A stretch of 64,000 nucleotides of DNA. Origin: Verrucomicrobiota bacterium (GTDB taxonomy: Bacteria; Verrucomicrobiota; Verrucomicrobiia; Opitutales; Opitutaceae). Below are positions 33,530-45,387 of this stretch, in pieces; the stretch's first letter is position 1, and every line of letters begins with the position of its first letter. The position numbers and the translations under genes were made by a program. Below the pieces are notes generated by a model. The model saw nothing but the letters and a program-made list of their open reading frames with translations, was not told where the DNA came from and did not search any database. Location of the stretch: contig JAEZGX010000001.1 of NCBI GenBank assembly GCA_023416735.1, forward strand, positions 1 through 64,000, written 5' to 3'.

Positions 33530-36514
33530 CTATTCTTTTCCGCCGCCGAGAATCTTGTTCAACGCGTCCCCGACGCCCGACCGCTCGAGCGCGAGATTCA
33601 GCAACTTCCGCTGCAAATCGCTCGTATCCGTTTTCGCCATCGTGCCGCCGATCCGGATCGGCGTTGTGAAGCTCGTGTAACCGAGCGCATCCTGCTCCGC
33701 CTTCAACAGCTTCACCTGCCCCAGCAATTCCCCCAGCCGTCCACGGGCGGCGAGCGTGAGCTCCAGATCCAGCGCCTGCTGCAACAGCGGTTTCGCCGGA
33801 TCATACGTCACCTGCCCCGCACCGCGAATCCGCACTGCCGGCGAAATCAGCGAAAAATCGCGAAGCACCAGGTTCATGTTTTCGTCCCGCCCGGTCTGAA
33901 AGCTGAGCTGATCGAAACGGATCTCCGAAAGAATTTTCACGATCTCCTGCGCCGCGGAAATCGTCTCACCGGCCGAGCCGCCCAACAGCCCGCCGACGAT
34001 CGACAATGCCGACGGCGCCGCTTGCAGCCGATCCGCCGGCAGCACCGTCGCAAGCGCGCGAAACACCCCGCCCGTGCTCGCCACGTCGAAATTCGCCTGC
34101 GCCGTTTCGATCACCTCCGCCAGATCCGCACCTTGGCCCGCGACGTTCCCCGCGACACTCACCCGCGTCTCAACCGTCGGCAGCTTGGCCGGGTCGATCG
34201 CACGAAACGCCGGCCCCGTATCAAAATTGCTCACCGCCATCTTCGCTTGCAGACGATAAGCGGGATCACGGTTCGGATCGAACGTCACGCCTCCCTCCGC
34301 GTTAAGATCGCTTTCCGGACCGAACCCGGCTTTCACGCTTTCGAAGCGCAGCTCGCCGGGATCGATTTTGACCATGCCGCCGACGCCGGTCACCTCATAC
34401 GCACCGCCATACACCAGCTTGTCGACCGCGATCGTGAGCTGACCTGTCACGGTGCTCCAGAAGGGTTCCGCGCCTTCATCTGCATCGTCTTCCTCGGACG
34501 TCTCCGCCGGAACGAGCAAGGCCAGCAATTGCACGTCCTCCACCACCACGTGCGAACCCGTCGCGCGCCCGTCGATGCTCCAGCGGTCCGCCTCGGGCGT
34601 CATCGTGGCCGCAAGCTGAAGATCCGATTTTCGCCCTTCGTGCTCGAAGAGCAGCGGCATGTTGAAAGTCACTTTGCCCGCCGCATCGACGTCGGCCCGC
34701 AACTCCACCGAGACCGCCGGCAAACTTTGCTTCTCGGGCGACGTCAGATTCGTCAGCGACATCTGCGCCTCCAAAGATCGAATACCGTCCAAACTCGCGG
34801 AAAACTCGCCCTGCGCGAGACCCGAAGCCAGGGCGATCTGCCCTTCAACCACCGGCTGAGTTTGCCACCCCGCCAGATCCGCCGTCCACCGTCCGGTCGC
34901 CTTGATCGCCTGGTTATCGCCGCTGAGCTGTCCGGCTTTGCCCGCGAACGAAAACAGCGTCGCGCCTGCGCGGCTCACCTCGATTTTTCCAATCTGCGTT
35001 TGCCAGCCTTGCGGACTGTAGTCCGCCGCGGCCGACACGCTGACGTCCACTTCGCGCAGCAGCGGTTCGCCGCCCGACGCGACGGATACCCCCGTGAGCG
35101 CCAGCGCATCCGTCACGCGCACCGAAAGCCCACCCTCGCGCGCACTGGCCACGAGTTCACCTTGCATGTTGCCGCCGCTCAACTCGAGCTCGCCCAAAAA
35201 CGGCGCCGCCCACGCGACCGGCAATCCCGTGAGCGAAACGCGAACGAGATCGCGCGCCGGGTCCGCGATCCGCAGTTCGGCCGTCGAAAGATTAAACTCA
35301 AAGGGCTGCAAGGCCTTCACCACCGCCACCGGCGCACTTCCTTCCAAAGTCGCATCCAAGCGCTCGACTCGCAGCGAATCGCCATGCTGCAACACATCGA
35401 AGTCGGCCTGCAGTTTGGTCGCTCCCACCGCCGACAATTCCGGCAACAGCACTTCCGGCCGGCTCACCGCAGCGTTCAACGTTCCATTTGCCCGCACTTC
35501 CTTTTCCGCCAACTCCGTCTCCATCCCGCCGCGCCCGACCAGCGTGAACTCAGGCAAGGGCCGCCCAAGCGCAAAGGGTGTCAGATCTGTGTGCCGCACA
35601 TCGAGCTGCCAGGTGCCGGCGATCCGAGACGATAACGCCTCGAATCCCGCACGAACGTCCGCCAGCGATTTCCCGCCGCTCGCAAGCAACAACACGTAGT
35701 CTTCGCCTTCCGCCGTGCGCGTTGCCGACAAATCGACCTCGAGCTCAACTCCTCCCGGCATCTGCGTTCCGCTTGCCGACGCGGTCGAGTCCGCGACCAC
35801 GCGCGAAAAGGTCCGCGGCGTATCCATCGCCACCGCGATCGCACTCCGCAACCCCAAGGCTCCGCCGTCGATTCCCGGCGAGGAAAGCTCCAATGCAAAA
35901 TCCCCCTCGCGACCGCTCGCCAATCCGCCTCCGTTCAGGCGCACGCGCACCCGCGTTGGCCCCGCGTCTCCCGCCGCCGGCAGGATCACTTCGCCATCCA
36001 AATCCAAGCCGTCCAGCGACAGGTCCACGGGCAGACGAAGCCCAGCCAGCACGCCGCGAAACGTATTTTCCGCGACCGCCTCGGCCGCCCGAGCAGACGG
36101 GAGCAGCGAAAATTCGTGCACGACCCTCTCTTGCCGCGACGAAGTCGTTTCCAACAGCTGAGCAGTCACCGTCGGCAAACCCGCGGCATCGCTGAGATCC
36201 AGCGTCCACCCTTTCGCCACGAGGCTGCGCACCTCCACGCGTTCCGATAGTCCCGCGGGCAACACCGGCACGACCGCATCCAGAGCCGGCAGGTTTAGAC
36301 GCGCACCCTGCGATTCCAGCTGCACATCGCGAAGTTCGATGTTCTTCCACCCCGCCGATACCGAACCGATCGTTCCGGTAACGTCGGAACGGCTCGCCAG
36401 CGCCTTGCGCGCGGCCCACGTCTGAACCGCGCTGTTGAGAACAACAGCGACAGTCAACAGCAGCAGGACCACGAAAACGCCCGCGCAGATCAGAATCACG
36501 CGACCGGTCTTCAT
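33530..36514 (-). CDS. large AsmA-like inner-membrane-anchored protein
   Basis: A 994-residue protein with one N-terminal membrane helix (VILICAGVFVVLLLLTVAVVL) and a very long beta-rich periplasmic body. The C-terminal 200 residues (TGGVFRALATVLPADRLQAA..., LSFQTGRDENMNLVLRDFSL, QVTYDPAKPLL) resemble the AsmA/DUF748 group of bridge-like lipid-transport or outer-membrane-assembly proteins. ATG at 36514 is preferred to TTG 36544. It follows an efflux operon but is separated from it by two hairpins, so is probably its own unit. Confidence 0.8.
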   Translation of the reverse strand: MKTGRVILICAGVFVVLLLLTVAVVLNSAVQTWAARKALASRSDVTGTIGSVSAGWKNIELRDVQLESQGARLNLPALDAVVPVLPAGLSERVEVRSLVAKGWTLDLSDAAGLPTVTAQLLETTSSRQERVVHEFSLLPSARAAEAVAENTFRGVLAGLRLPVDLSLDGLDLDGEVILPAAGDAGPTRVRVRLNGGGLASGREGDFALELSSPGIDGGALGLRSAIAVAMDTPRTFSRVVADSTASASGTQMPGGVELEVDLSATRTAEGEDYVLLLASGGKSLADVRAGFEALSSRIAGTWQLDVRHTDLTPFALGRPLPEFTLVGRGGMETELAEKEVRANGTLNAAVSRPEVLLPELSAVGATKLQADFDVLQHGDSLRVERLDATLEGSAPVAVVKALQPFEFNLSTAELRIADPARDLVRVSLTGLPVAWAAPFLGELELSGGNMQGELVASAREGGLSVRVTDALALTGVSVASGGEPLLREVDVSVSAAADYSPQGWQTQIGKIEVSRAGATLFSFAGKAGQLSGDNQAIKATGRWTADLAGWQTQPVVEGQIALASGLAQGEFSASLDGIRSLEAQMSLTNLTSPEKQSLPAVSVELRADVDAAGKVTFNMPLLFEHEGRKSDLQLAATMTPEADRWSIDGRATGSHVVVEDVQLLALLVPAETSEEDDADEGAEPFWSTVTGQLTIAVDKLVYGGAYEVTGVGGMVKIDPGELRFESVKAGFGPESDLNAEGGVTFDPNRDPAYRLQAKMAVSNFDTGPAFRAIDPAKLPTVETRVSVAGNVAGQGADLAEVIETAQANFDVASTGGVFRALATVLPADRLQAAPSALSIVGGLLGGSAGETISAAQEIVKILSEIRFDQLSFQTGRDENMNLVLRDFSLISPAVRIRGAGQVTYDPAKPLLQQALDLELTLAARGRLGELLGQVKLLKAEQDALGYTSFTTPIRIGGTMAKTDTSDLQRKLLNLALERSGVGDALNKILGGGKE

Positions 36515-36561
36515 TGGAAAGAGAGACACTTTGGGGCTACGCAAGTTGCGCCTGTTGACGC

Positions 36562-36623
36562 AAAAACGCGCAGTCAGTTACTGCGCGTTCCGCATCAAAC
36601 GCGCGTCGGCCAAGCCGACGCGC
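36562..36623 (-). terminator. double hairpin between the OMF and AsmA-like genes
   Basis: The first stem is GCGCGTCGGC with GCCGACGCGC (36601-36623). The second is ACGCGCAGT with ACTGCGCGT (36566-36588) and is followed on the minus strand by TTTTT. They terminate the RND operon that ends at 36635. Confidence 0.72.
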
Positions 36624-36634
36624 GATGCGCAAAC

Positions 36635-37984
36635 TCACTGCGCTACGAGCGCATCCGTCAAGCCCATCGCACGTCGGAGAGCGGCGACAGCGACGTTGTA
36701 GTTGTAATACGCCTGAACCTGGTTGCTGCGCGCGGTCGTCAGTTCGACTTGCGCCTGCAAAACGTCGAGCTGCGTGCCCGTGCCCGCGCTGTAACGCGCG
36801 TTGGCGAGACGGACCGCCTCTTCGGCTTGCTCAACCACGCGGCTCGACGCCCCGACGAGCTCCACCGCTTCCTGCCAGGACGAGTAGGCTTGGCGCACCT
36901 GAATATCCGCCGCCAGTTGGAATTCCGTCAGGCTCAAGCGAGCCTGTTCCACAATCGAACGTGCCTGCGCCACGCGGCCGGCTGTGGCGCGGCCGTCGAA
37001 GATATCCCAATTCGACTGCAATCCGACGAACGCGCCATCGCGGGCTCCGTCGAATGGATTCGTCCGCCGATTGCTCAACTGCCAACCGGCGACCAGCGCC
37101 AGCGAGGGAAAATAGCCGGAACGGGCGGTGATAATCCCCTGCTCGCTCGCCTCGGCGAGTTTCGCGATGCGCTGCACGTCAGGCCGGTTCGCCCGCGCCG
37201 ATTCCGTCGCGCTCTGCAGATCGAATTCCGTCTCTTCGTAGGTCAAATTCCCGACGACTTCCGGCGCTTGATCGAGCGCATCCGGCCGGCGGGGCGACAA
37301 TCCGAGCGATTGGCGCAACGCTTCGATCGCCAGCCGATAATCGTTCCGCGCCGTGATGAGCGGCGTCCGGGCATTCGCCACCGCAACTTCCGCGCGCAGC
37401 CGCTCGAAACCCGAGACCGTGCCAGCTTCGAACCGGTCGGTCGCAGTCTTCAGCTGTTGCTCCAACAAGCGAAGGTTCTCTTCCTGCACCGTGATGCGAT
37501 CGCGGGTCAGCAGCACTTGGTAATAGTCGGTGCGCACCTGCAGGAGCGCATCGTTGATAACCGCCTGCAGATCCAGAATCGCCGCTTCGCGCGCGAGATC
37601 CACGCTTTTGATGGCGGAGCGAATCCCGCCACCCGCGAACAACGCCTGGCTGGCATTGATGCGCATGGACCAGGCTCGATCGCTCGGAGGCGAGAACTGC
37701 GAAATCTCGCGCTCGTTCAACTGAAACGAACCGCCGGCGTTGACGTTCGGAATCGCCTGCGCCCTCACCTCGAGGAGAACGCCTTCCTGCTCGCGAATGC
37801 GCTCCCGCGCCTGGCGAATCGCGAAGTTGTTTTCGATCGCATAGCCGATCGCCGTGCTGAGATCGATGACCTCCGGTTCGGGCGGCGGCGGTTGCGAGGC
37901 GGGCCTCGCCGCAAACGACGTCGCCACGAGTGAGACTGCGGCCAGCAAGAGCGCCGACCGGAGTGGAAATTGCGCAAACTTCAT
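36635..37984 (-). CDS. TolC-family outer-membrane efflux protein
   Basis: A 449-residue protein with a signal peptide (LRSALLLAAVSLVATSFAA). Two TolC-type repeats are visible: IRQARERIREQEGVLLEVRA and the second near LTEFQLAADIQVRQAYSSWQ. YSAGTGTQLDVLQAQVELTTARSN is the typical second-repeat helix. ATG at 37984 is 8 bases after the RND stop. It forms the outer-membrane channel of the MarR-linked pump. Confidence 0.92.
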   Translation of the reverse strand: MKFAQFPLRSALLLAAVSLVATSFAARPASQPPPPEPEVIDLSTAIGYAIENNFAIRQARERIREQEGVLLEVRAQAIPNVNAGGSFQLNEREISQFSPPSDRAWSMRINASQALFAGGGIRSAIKSVDLAREAAILDLQAVINDALLQVRTDYYQVLLTRDRITVQEENLRLLEQQLKTATDRFEAGTVSGFERLRAEVAVANARTPLITARNDYRLAIEALRQSLGLSPRRPDALDQAPEVVGNLTYEETEFDLQSATESARANRPDVQRIAKLAEASEQGIITARSGYFPSLALVAGWQLSNRRTNPFDGARDGAFVGLQSNWDIFDGRATAGRVAQARSIVEQARLSLTEFQLAADIQVRQAYSSWQEAVELVGASSRVVEQAEEAVRLANARYSAGTGTQLDVLQAQVELTTARSNQVQAYYNYNVAVAALRRAMGLTDALVAQ

Positions 37985-37994
37985 GAGGGTGGAC

Positions 37995-40900
37995 TTATTT
38001 GGCATACGTAGGGACCACTGCAAGGTCCGGAACGTTTTCCGTCCGGCTCGCATCGGAGCGGTGGTCTTTGGCGATAAGGATGTAAATGGCGGGAAGCACA
38101 AACAACGTGAACACAGTGCCGATCGCCATGCCTCCGACGAGCACGAGGCCGATGGAGTTACGCGCCGCCGCACCTGGACCGTCAACCAGCGTCAGCGGGA
38201 AATGCCCCGCGATGGTCGCCACGCTCGTCATCAGCACCGGGCGCAGACGCGTCAGCGAGGCTTCCTTGACCGCCTCGAGCTTCGACCGTCCTTCTTCCTG
38301 AAGTTTGTTGGCAAACTCCACCACCAGGATGCCGTTCTTGGCGATCAAGCCCACCAGCGTCACCAAGCCGACTTGGGCATAGATGTTAAGCGTCGTGGTC
38401 CAAGCCGTCGTGAAGAACGGCGTATTCGGATCCGGGATGCGCAGGAAGGTGAACACCAACGCGCCGAACATCGCGAGCGGCACGGAACCGAACAGAATGA
38501 CGATCGGGTCGCGGAAGGAGTTAAACTGCACCGCGAGCGCGAGGAAGATCATCACGATCGCCAACATGAGCGCAGGCAGGAATTTGCCGCCCTCGTGTTT
38601 GAACTGACGTGATTCGCCGGTGTAATCGAGCGAGTAGCCCGGCGGCAGGATTTCCTTGGCCGTCTTCTCGAGATACGCGAGCGCCTTGTCCAACTGGCCG
38701 GTCGCGCCCGAAATCTTCACGGCATTGAGCTGCTGGAAGCGATTCAGCGAACGCGGCACCGTCTTGTTTTCGATGCTCGCGATCGAACTCACGGAGATCA
38801 ACTGCCCTTCCGGACCGCGGATATAGATATCGGTCAACTGCTCCGGATTGAGCCGCTCGCTGCGCTCGATCTGCGGAATGACTTTGTAGCTGCGGCCGGC
38901 GATGTTGAAGCGGTTGACGTAGTTGCCGCCCAGCGCCGACGCGAGATCGGCTCCGACTTGCGCGAGATTCAATCCCAGCATGGCAACCTTCTCGCGGTCG
39001 ATCACGACCTCCGACTGCGGCTGGTCGATCTTCAGATCGAGCATCGGCGGGAAGTAGAACAAGCCCTGCGCTTCCGGATCCGTCATCGTTCTCGTGACGA
39101 TCTGCTGCGCGAACTCGAGCAACTGCGGCGCTTCGGCCGAACCCGCGATCACGAACTCGATCGGAAAATTGCTTCCGCCGGGCAACGCCGCCGGCGTGAG
39201 CGCAAATACTTCGAGTCCGGGAATGGCCATGAGCTTGGTCTGCACCTCGGGCAGAATCTCGAAGACGGATCGATCGCGCTGCTCCCACGGTTTCACCACC
39301 ATGCCGCCGAAACCATCGGCGCCAAACGCCGCACCGACCGCCGGCGGGAAGAGGATTTGGAACGTGAGATCGCGTTCCGGCGTTTCGAGAAACGCCTTTT
39401 CCACCGCTTTCGCATAGAAGCTCTTCTGATCCGTCGTCGCGTTGGACGGAGCGGTGATCGCAGAAAAGATCACGCTCTGGTCCTCGGGCGGAGCGAGTTC
39501 CTTCGGCGACATGATATACATCGGGATCGCGCACAGTGCCACGATCACCCAGGTCGCGTAGATGAGCGGACGAACGTTCAGCGTGCGCGCCAGCACGCGC
39601 CCGTAGGCGTTGCGGAGTTTGTCAAAGCGGTGATTCACCCAACCGGCGAACCCGCGTTCCTCATCCTCGGCGCTGCGAAGCAGACGCGCCGACATCATCG
39701 GCGAAAGCGTCAGCGCCACGATGCCGGAAATCGTCACCGCACCGGCCAGTGTCAGCGCAAACTCGCGGAACAGCGCGCCGGTCAAACCGCCTTGTAACGC
39801 GATCGGCGTATATACCGCCGCAAGCGTCACGGTCATTGCCACCACCGGACCAGCCAGTTCGCGCGCGCCGAGCAACGCGGCCTGAGTCGGAGTGCGTCCT
39901 TCGCGCAAGTGACGCTCCACGTTTTCGACCATCACGATCGCGTCGTCGACAACCAGGCCGACCGAGAGCACGATGGCCAGCAGCGTGAGCAGGTTGAGCG
40001 TGAATCCGAAGACCTGCATCAGGAACACGCCGCCGATCAGCGAAACCGGAATCGCCATGATCGGCACGAGCACGGAGCGCCAGGATCCGAGGAAGAGGAA
40101 GATCACCACCATCACGATCAACAGCGTGTCGATCAGCGTATGCGTGACCTCGTCGATGGCGTTGCTGATGTATTCGGACGCATCATACCCGATCGTGGCC
40201 TCCAAGCCGGCCGGCAGGTCGCCCTTGATGCTGTCGAGTTCCGTCCGCACGCGTTCGATCACTTCGATCGTATTCGCATTGGGCAGCGGAAACATGGCCA
40301 TGAACACCGCCGTCTGGCCCGTTTGGCGGACCTCGGTGTCGTAGTCTTCCGCGCCCAGTTCGACTTCGGCGATATCCTCGAGGCGCACGACGGTGCCGTT
40401 GTCCTGGAAGATCACGAGCCGCCTGAATTCGTCGACGGTGTGAAGATCCGTATTGGCCGTCAGGTTCACTTGCACGAGCGCACCCTTCGTCGAACCGACC
40501 GCGGCCAGATAATTATTCGCCTGCAAAGCCTGGCGCACCTGCGCCGGGCTGACGTGCAGCGCGGCCATTTTGTCGGGCTTGAGCCAGATGCGCATCGCAA
40601 AGGTGCGCGCGCCAAAAATTTCGGCGCGCTGCACGCCCTGCACCGCCGCGAGTCGCGGTTGCACCACGCGGACGAGATAATCCGTGATCTCGCTCTGCGA
40701 CAGGATGTCGGAGCCGAAACTCAGATAAGCCGCCGCGACTTGCGAATCGGCCGACTCGAGGCTGATCGACGGAATCTCGGCTTCGGGCGGAAGCTCGTTG
40801 CGCACCTGATTCACCTTCGAGGTGATGTCGGCGAGCGCCTTGGTCGTGTCGTAGTTGAGCTTGAGCCGGGCGGCGATGCTGGAAAAGCCCTGAAGGCTCT

Positions 40901-41156
40901 TCGATTCGATATACTCGATGCCGTCAGCCGAGGCGATCGCTCGTTCGAGCGGCGTCGTGATGAAGCCGCGGACGAGTTCGGCGTTCGCACCGATATAAAC
41001 GGTGTTAATCGAAACGGTCGCGTTTTCGCTGCGTGGATACTGGCGAACCGACAGGGTGCGCCAGGCTTGAACGCCGGCGATGATGATAAGGAAATTCACC
41101 ACCAGCGCGACCACGGGGCGGCGAATGAAGAGATCGGTGAAAGCAGAATTTTTCAT
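37995..41156 (-). CDS. RND efflux permease (HAE1/MexF-like), pump 1
   Basis: A 1053-residue inner-membrane pump. TM1 is RRPVVALVVNFLIIIAGVQAW. The proton-relay Asp pair is in VGLVVDDAIVMVENVERHL (TM4). Two large periplasmic loops and a second half (DPIVILFGSVPLAMFGAL, GLVTLVGLIAKNGILVVEFAN) are complete. It exports substrates through the adjacent adaptor and TolC-like channel. The adaptor starts 77 bases upstream. Drug specificity cannot be read. Confidence 0.95.
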   Translation of the reverse strand: MKNSAFTDLFIRRPVVALVVNFLIIIAGVQAWRTLSVRQYPRSENATVSINTVYIGANAELVRGFITTPLERAIASADGIEYIESKSLQGFSSIAARLKLNYDTTKALADITSKVNQVRNELPPEAEIPSISLESADSQVAAAYLSFGSDILSQSEITDYLVRVVQPRLAAVQGVQRAEIFGARTFAMRIWLKPDKMAALHVSPAQVRQALQANNYLAAVGSTKGALVQVNLTANTDLHTVDEFRRLVIFQDNGTVVRLEDIAEVELGAEDYDTEVRQTGQTAVFMAMFPLPNANTIEVIERVRTELDSIKGDLPAGLEATIGYDASEYISNAIDEVTHTLIDTLLIVMVVIFLFLGSWRSVLVPIMAIPVSLIGGVFLMQVFGFTLNLLTLLAIVLSVGLVVDDAIVMVENVERHLREGRTPTQAALLGARELAGPVVAMTVTLAAVYTPIALQGGLTGALFREFALTLAGAVTISGIVALTLSPMMSARLLRSAEDEERGFAGWVNHRFDKLRNAYGRVLARTLNVRPLIYATWVIVALCAIPMYIMSPKELAPPEDQSVIFSAITAPSNATTDQKSFYAKAVEKAFLETPERDLTFQILFPPAVGAAFGADGFGGMVVKPWEQRDRSVFEILPEVQTKLMAIPGLEVFALTPAALPGGSNFPIEFVIAGSAEAPQLLEFAQQIVTRTMTDPEAQGLFYFPPMLDLKIDQPQSEVVIDREKVAMLGLNLAQVGADLASALGGNYVNRFNIAGRSYKVIPQIERSERLNPEQLTDIYIRGPEGQLISVSSIASIENKTVPRSLNRFQQLNAVKISGATGQLDKALAYLEKTAKEILPPGYSLDYTGESRQFKHEGGKFLPALMLAIVMIFLALAVQFNSFRDPIVILFGSVPLAMFGALVFTFLRIPDPNTPFFTTAWTTTLNIYAQVGLVTLVGLIAKNGILVVEFANKLQEEGRSKLEAVKEASLTRLRPVLMTSVATIAGHFPLTLVDGPGAAARNSIGLVLVGGMAIGTVFTLFVLPAIYILIAKDHRSDASRTENVPDLAVVPTYAK

Positions 41157-41232
41157 GTGCGTGGGCAGGTGCGACGGGCGCGAAGCCGCGGAAGGAGACG
41201 GGTTGCCCCGCGTTCACTTCCGCGACGGGACG

Positions 41233-42387
41233 TCACGCGTCCTTCGGTTTCGGAGCGAGCTGCGCGTCGGGAGCGAGGGTATTGTCGATGACGACGGGCA
41301 TGCCGCCGCGGAGTTTGAACACTCCCGCGGTGACGACCTGCTCGCCGGGTTTCAGGCCGTCGACGACGTTGACGAAATCGCCTCGCGCGGCGCCAAGGCG
41401 AATGAACTGCTGGCGAAGGACCTGCTGAACTTTGCCCGACTGCTCGTCCTTCTTCTCCTCGATCACGAAGACCGAGTCGCCATAGGGCGCGTGAAGCACC
41501 GCGGTCGCCGGAATCGCGAGCGCCTCGGTTCGGGTCGGCAGCATGACTTCAACATTGGCAAACATGCCGGGGCGCAGCTTCTCGCCGCGATTCGTGATCG
41601 TCGCCTGCACGCGGATGTTGCGCGTGGACGTGTCGACTTCCGGACTGATCGCGGTGATCTTGCCTTCGAAGCTCTCGCCCGGCGCGGCATCGCTGGTCAC
41701 GTGGACCACCGCTCCGGAAGCGATCTGCGAGATCCGCTGCTGCGGCAGCGAGAAGTTCACGTAAATGGGATCGAGCGTCTGCAACGTGCTGATCGGATCG
41801 CCTTCGCGCAGGATCTGGCCGAGGTTCACCAGACGAAGGCCCAGCCGGCCATCGAACGGCGCGCGGATGGTTTTCTTCGCAATCACCGCGCGAATCGCCT
41901 CCACCTGCGCGTCGGCCTGCTTGGCTTGCGCATCGGCCGCATCGAGTTCGGCCACGGAATTGGTGTTGTTCTCACGGAGGTCGCGAGCGCGTTGAAGATT
42001 CGCCTTCGCGAGCGCCGCAGTCGCTTCCGCCGCGCGCAGCTGCGCTGCTTCGGTCGTGGTGTCGAGTTGCACGAGCAGGTCCCCGGCTTTCACCGCAGCG
42101 CCGGCTTCAAACGCGATCTGCACCACCTTGCCCGGCACTTCGGCGCCGACCGTGACGCCTTGCACGGCGAGCAGCGAACCGGTCGCCGGCAGGCTGTTTT
42201 CCCAACTTTGCGGCTGTGCGCCGGCCGCGGTTACAGTTGTCGGCGGCATCGCAGCCGCCGCGGCTTCGCCGGCGGCGATCATTTTTTTGATCTGGGCCGT
42301 CTTCACCAATGCGAGCGGACCAGCGATCACTACGACCGCGAGAATCAGGAATCCGATGAAGCGGATAATTTTCACGAACAAGTTCAT
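41233..42387 (-). CDS. RND periplasmic adaptor (membrane-fusion) protein, pump 1
   Basis: A 384-residue adaptor. The N-terminal membrane anchor is FVKIIRFIGFLILAVVVIAG. The biotinyl-lipoyl halves are VGAEVPGKVVQIAFEAGAAV and KTIRAPFDGRLGLRLVNLGQ around a coiled hairpin (AEATAALAKANLQRARDLRE). GEKLRPGMFANVEVMLP marks the beta-barrel domain. ATG at 42387. First structural gene of pump 1, 68 bases after the MarR gene. Confidence 0.94.
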   Translation of the reverse strand: MNLFVKIIRFIGFLILAVVVIAGPLALVKTAQIKKMIAAGEAAAAAMPPTTVTAAGAQPQSWENSLPATGSLLAVQGVTVGAEVPGKVVQIAFEAGAAVKAGDLLVQLDTTTEAAQLRAAEATAALAKANLQRARDLRENNTNSVAELDAADAQAKQADAQVEAIRAVIAKKTIRAPFDGRLGLRLVNLGQILREGDPISTLQTLDPIYVNFSLPQQRISQIASGAVVHVTSDAAPGESFEGKITAISPEVDTSTRNIRVQATITNRGEKLRPGMFANVEVMLPTRTEALAIPATAVLHAPYGDSVFVIEEKKDEQSGKVQQVLRQQFIRLGAARGDFVNVVDGLKPGEQVVTAGVFKLRGGMPVVIDNTLAPDAQLAPKPKDA

Positions 42388-42454
42388 GGTGTGTGCGGGA
42401 GAGTTATATAACGACGACGAATCAACGAAAGGGGGGCGGACATCAATCTGCGGC

Positions 42455-43021
42455 TCATTGAGGGCGCGGCGCCGGAGCAAGATCGCGCCGGGTCGGAGCC
42501 GGACGCTCGGCGGAACGCGCAAGCACCTTGGTCATCAGACGGACGAACATTTTTCGTTCGGTCTCATCCAATGGCTGCATCAGCCATGCCATCTGACGAA
42601 AATGCGCCGGAAGAATCCGCTGCAGCAGCTTCTCACCGCGGCTCGTGAGCTCCACCAGCATCATCCGGCGGTCGTCCGCGCTCGGGGTGCGCGTCACCAA
42701 CCCGGATCTTTCCAACGTATCCACCAAGCCCGTCACCGTTGCGCGCGTGACGCCGAGCTGATCCGCCAGCTCCGCCGGACTTAGCGGCCCCGCCCGGCCT
42801 TCGACCCGGCATTTCCGCCAGAGCGACATCAACACGCTGAAACGTCCCTGTGTGATCTCGTGCTGCGCCAAATGCTCTTCGAGCAGGCGAAACGCTTCGT
42901 CTCCCGTGCGGAGCAGATGAACAAATGCCTCGGTCGCCGACGGATCGAGGTCAGGAAATTCCCGCGCTGCGTCCCGGAGGCATTCGTAGCGCGGCAGATC
43001 CTTTGGCAGCAGCAGCGTCAT
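42455..43021 (-). CDS. MarR family transcriptional regulator of pump 1
   Basis: A 188-residue winged-helix protein. The reading head is ADQLGVTRATVTGLVDTLER, and the wing is RTPSADDRRMMLVELTSRGE. The N- and C-terminal helices form the dimer interface. It is directly upstream of the adaptor-RND-OMF genes on the same strand, so it most likely represses the whole operon, itself included. A palindrome 19 bases upstream of its ATG is the candidate operator. Confidence 0.92.
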   Translation of the reverse strand: MTLLLPKDLPRYECLRDAAREFPDLDPSATEAFVHLLRTGDEAFRLLEEHLAQHEITQGRFSVLMSLWRKCRVEGRAGPLSPAELADQLGVTRATVTGLVDTLERSGLVTRTPSADDRRMMLVELTSRGEKLLQRILPAHFRQMAWLMQPLDETERKMFVRLMTKVLARSAERPAPTRRDLAPAPRPQ

Positions 43022-43039
43022 GCGATAAGGGGCCAGATA

Positions 43040-43053
43040 ATTAGGGGCCTAAT
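43040..43053. promoter_or_regulatory. candidate MarR operator
   Basis: ATTAGG-gg-CCTAAT, a perfect 6-2-6 inverted repeat 19 bases upstream of the marR ATG. A related word, ATAAGGGGCC, lies at 43025-43034. MarR proteins often bind short AT-rich-ended palindromes at their own promoter; binding here is inferred. Confidence 0.6.
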
Positions 43054-43163
43054 CACGAACGCAAGCTGCGTTTGTTAGAACGTTGTAAACAGTTCCCGAC
43101 CGAATTTCGCCGGTCGTGCACCGTGCTGTGCTGACTCCAAACGCCGCGCAGAAACGTATGCCG

Positions 43164-43198
43164 ACAAAAAAGGCCCGACACGCGGTCGGGCCAATTTT
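43164..43198. terminator. bidirectional terminator after transketolase
   Basis: GGCCCGAC (43170-43177) pairs with GTCGGGCC (43183-43190). T-runs follow on both strands: six on the minus strand (43169-43164) and AATTTTTG on the plus. It ends 12-20 bases past the transketolase stop. Confidence 0.88.
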
Positions 43199-43209
43199 TG
43201 ATCGAGAAC

Positions 43210-45198
<1,989 letters not shown>

Positions 45199-45357
45199 GA
45201 TATAAGAAAGGTTAGGACTAGGCCGCGCCCCGCAGTGCGGGAAGGCAAAAATCCACGTTGTGACAGCGTTCGTTCCCGGGCAAATCGCCCGCGCAGTCAT
45301 CCTATAGAATAGTGAAACCCGGCCTCGCGGTCGGGTTGGCGGTGAATCCTCGAAAAT

Positions 45358-45381
45358 GAGCCCGGCATGGACGCCGGGCTC
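45358..45381 (-). terminator. hairpin downstream of manC
   Basis: GAGCCCGGC (45358-45366) pairs with GCCGGGCTC (45373-45381), followed on the minus strand by ATTTTCG. A second hairpin, AACCCG/CGGGTT at about 45316-45337, lies beyond it. The two fill most of the 189-base gap before tkt; no gene is seen there. Confidence 0.65.
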
Positions 45382-45387
45382 TGCCAC

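Noticed and set aside
34022..35635. 537-codon plus-strand frame
   Set aside because: Antisense to the AsmA-like gene; no recognisable domain and shadow composition.
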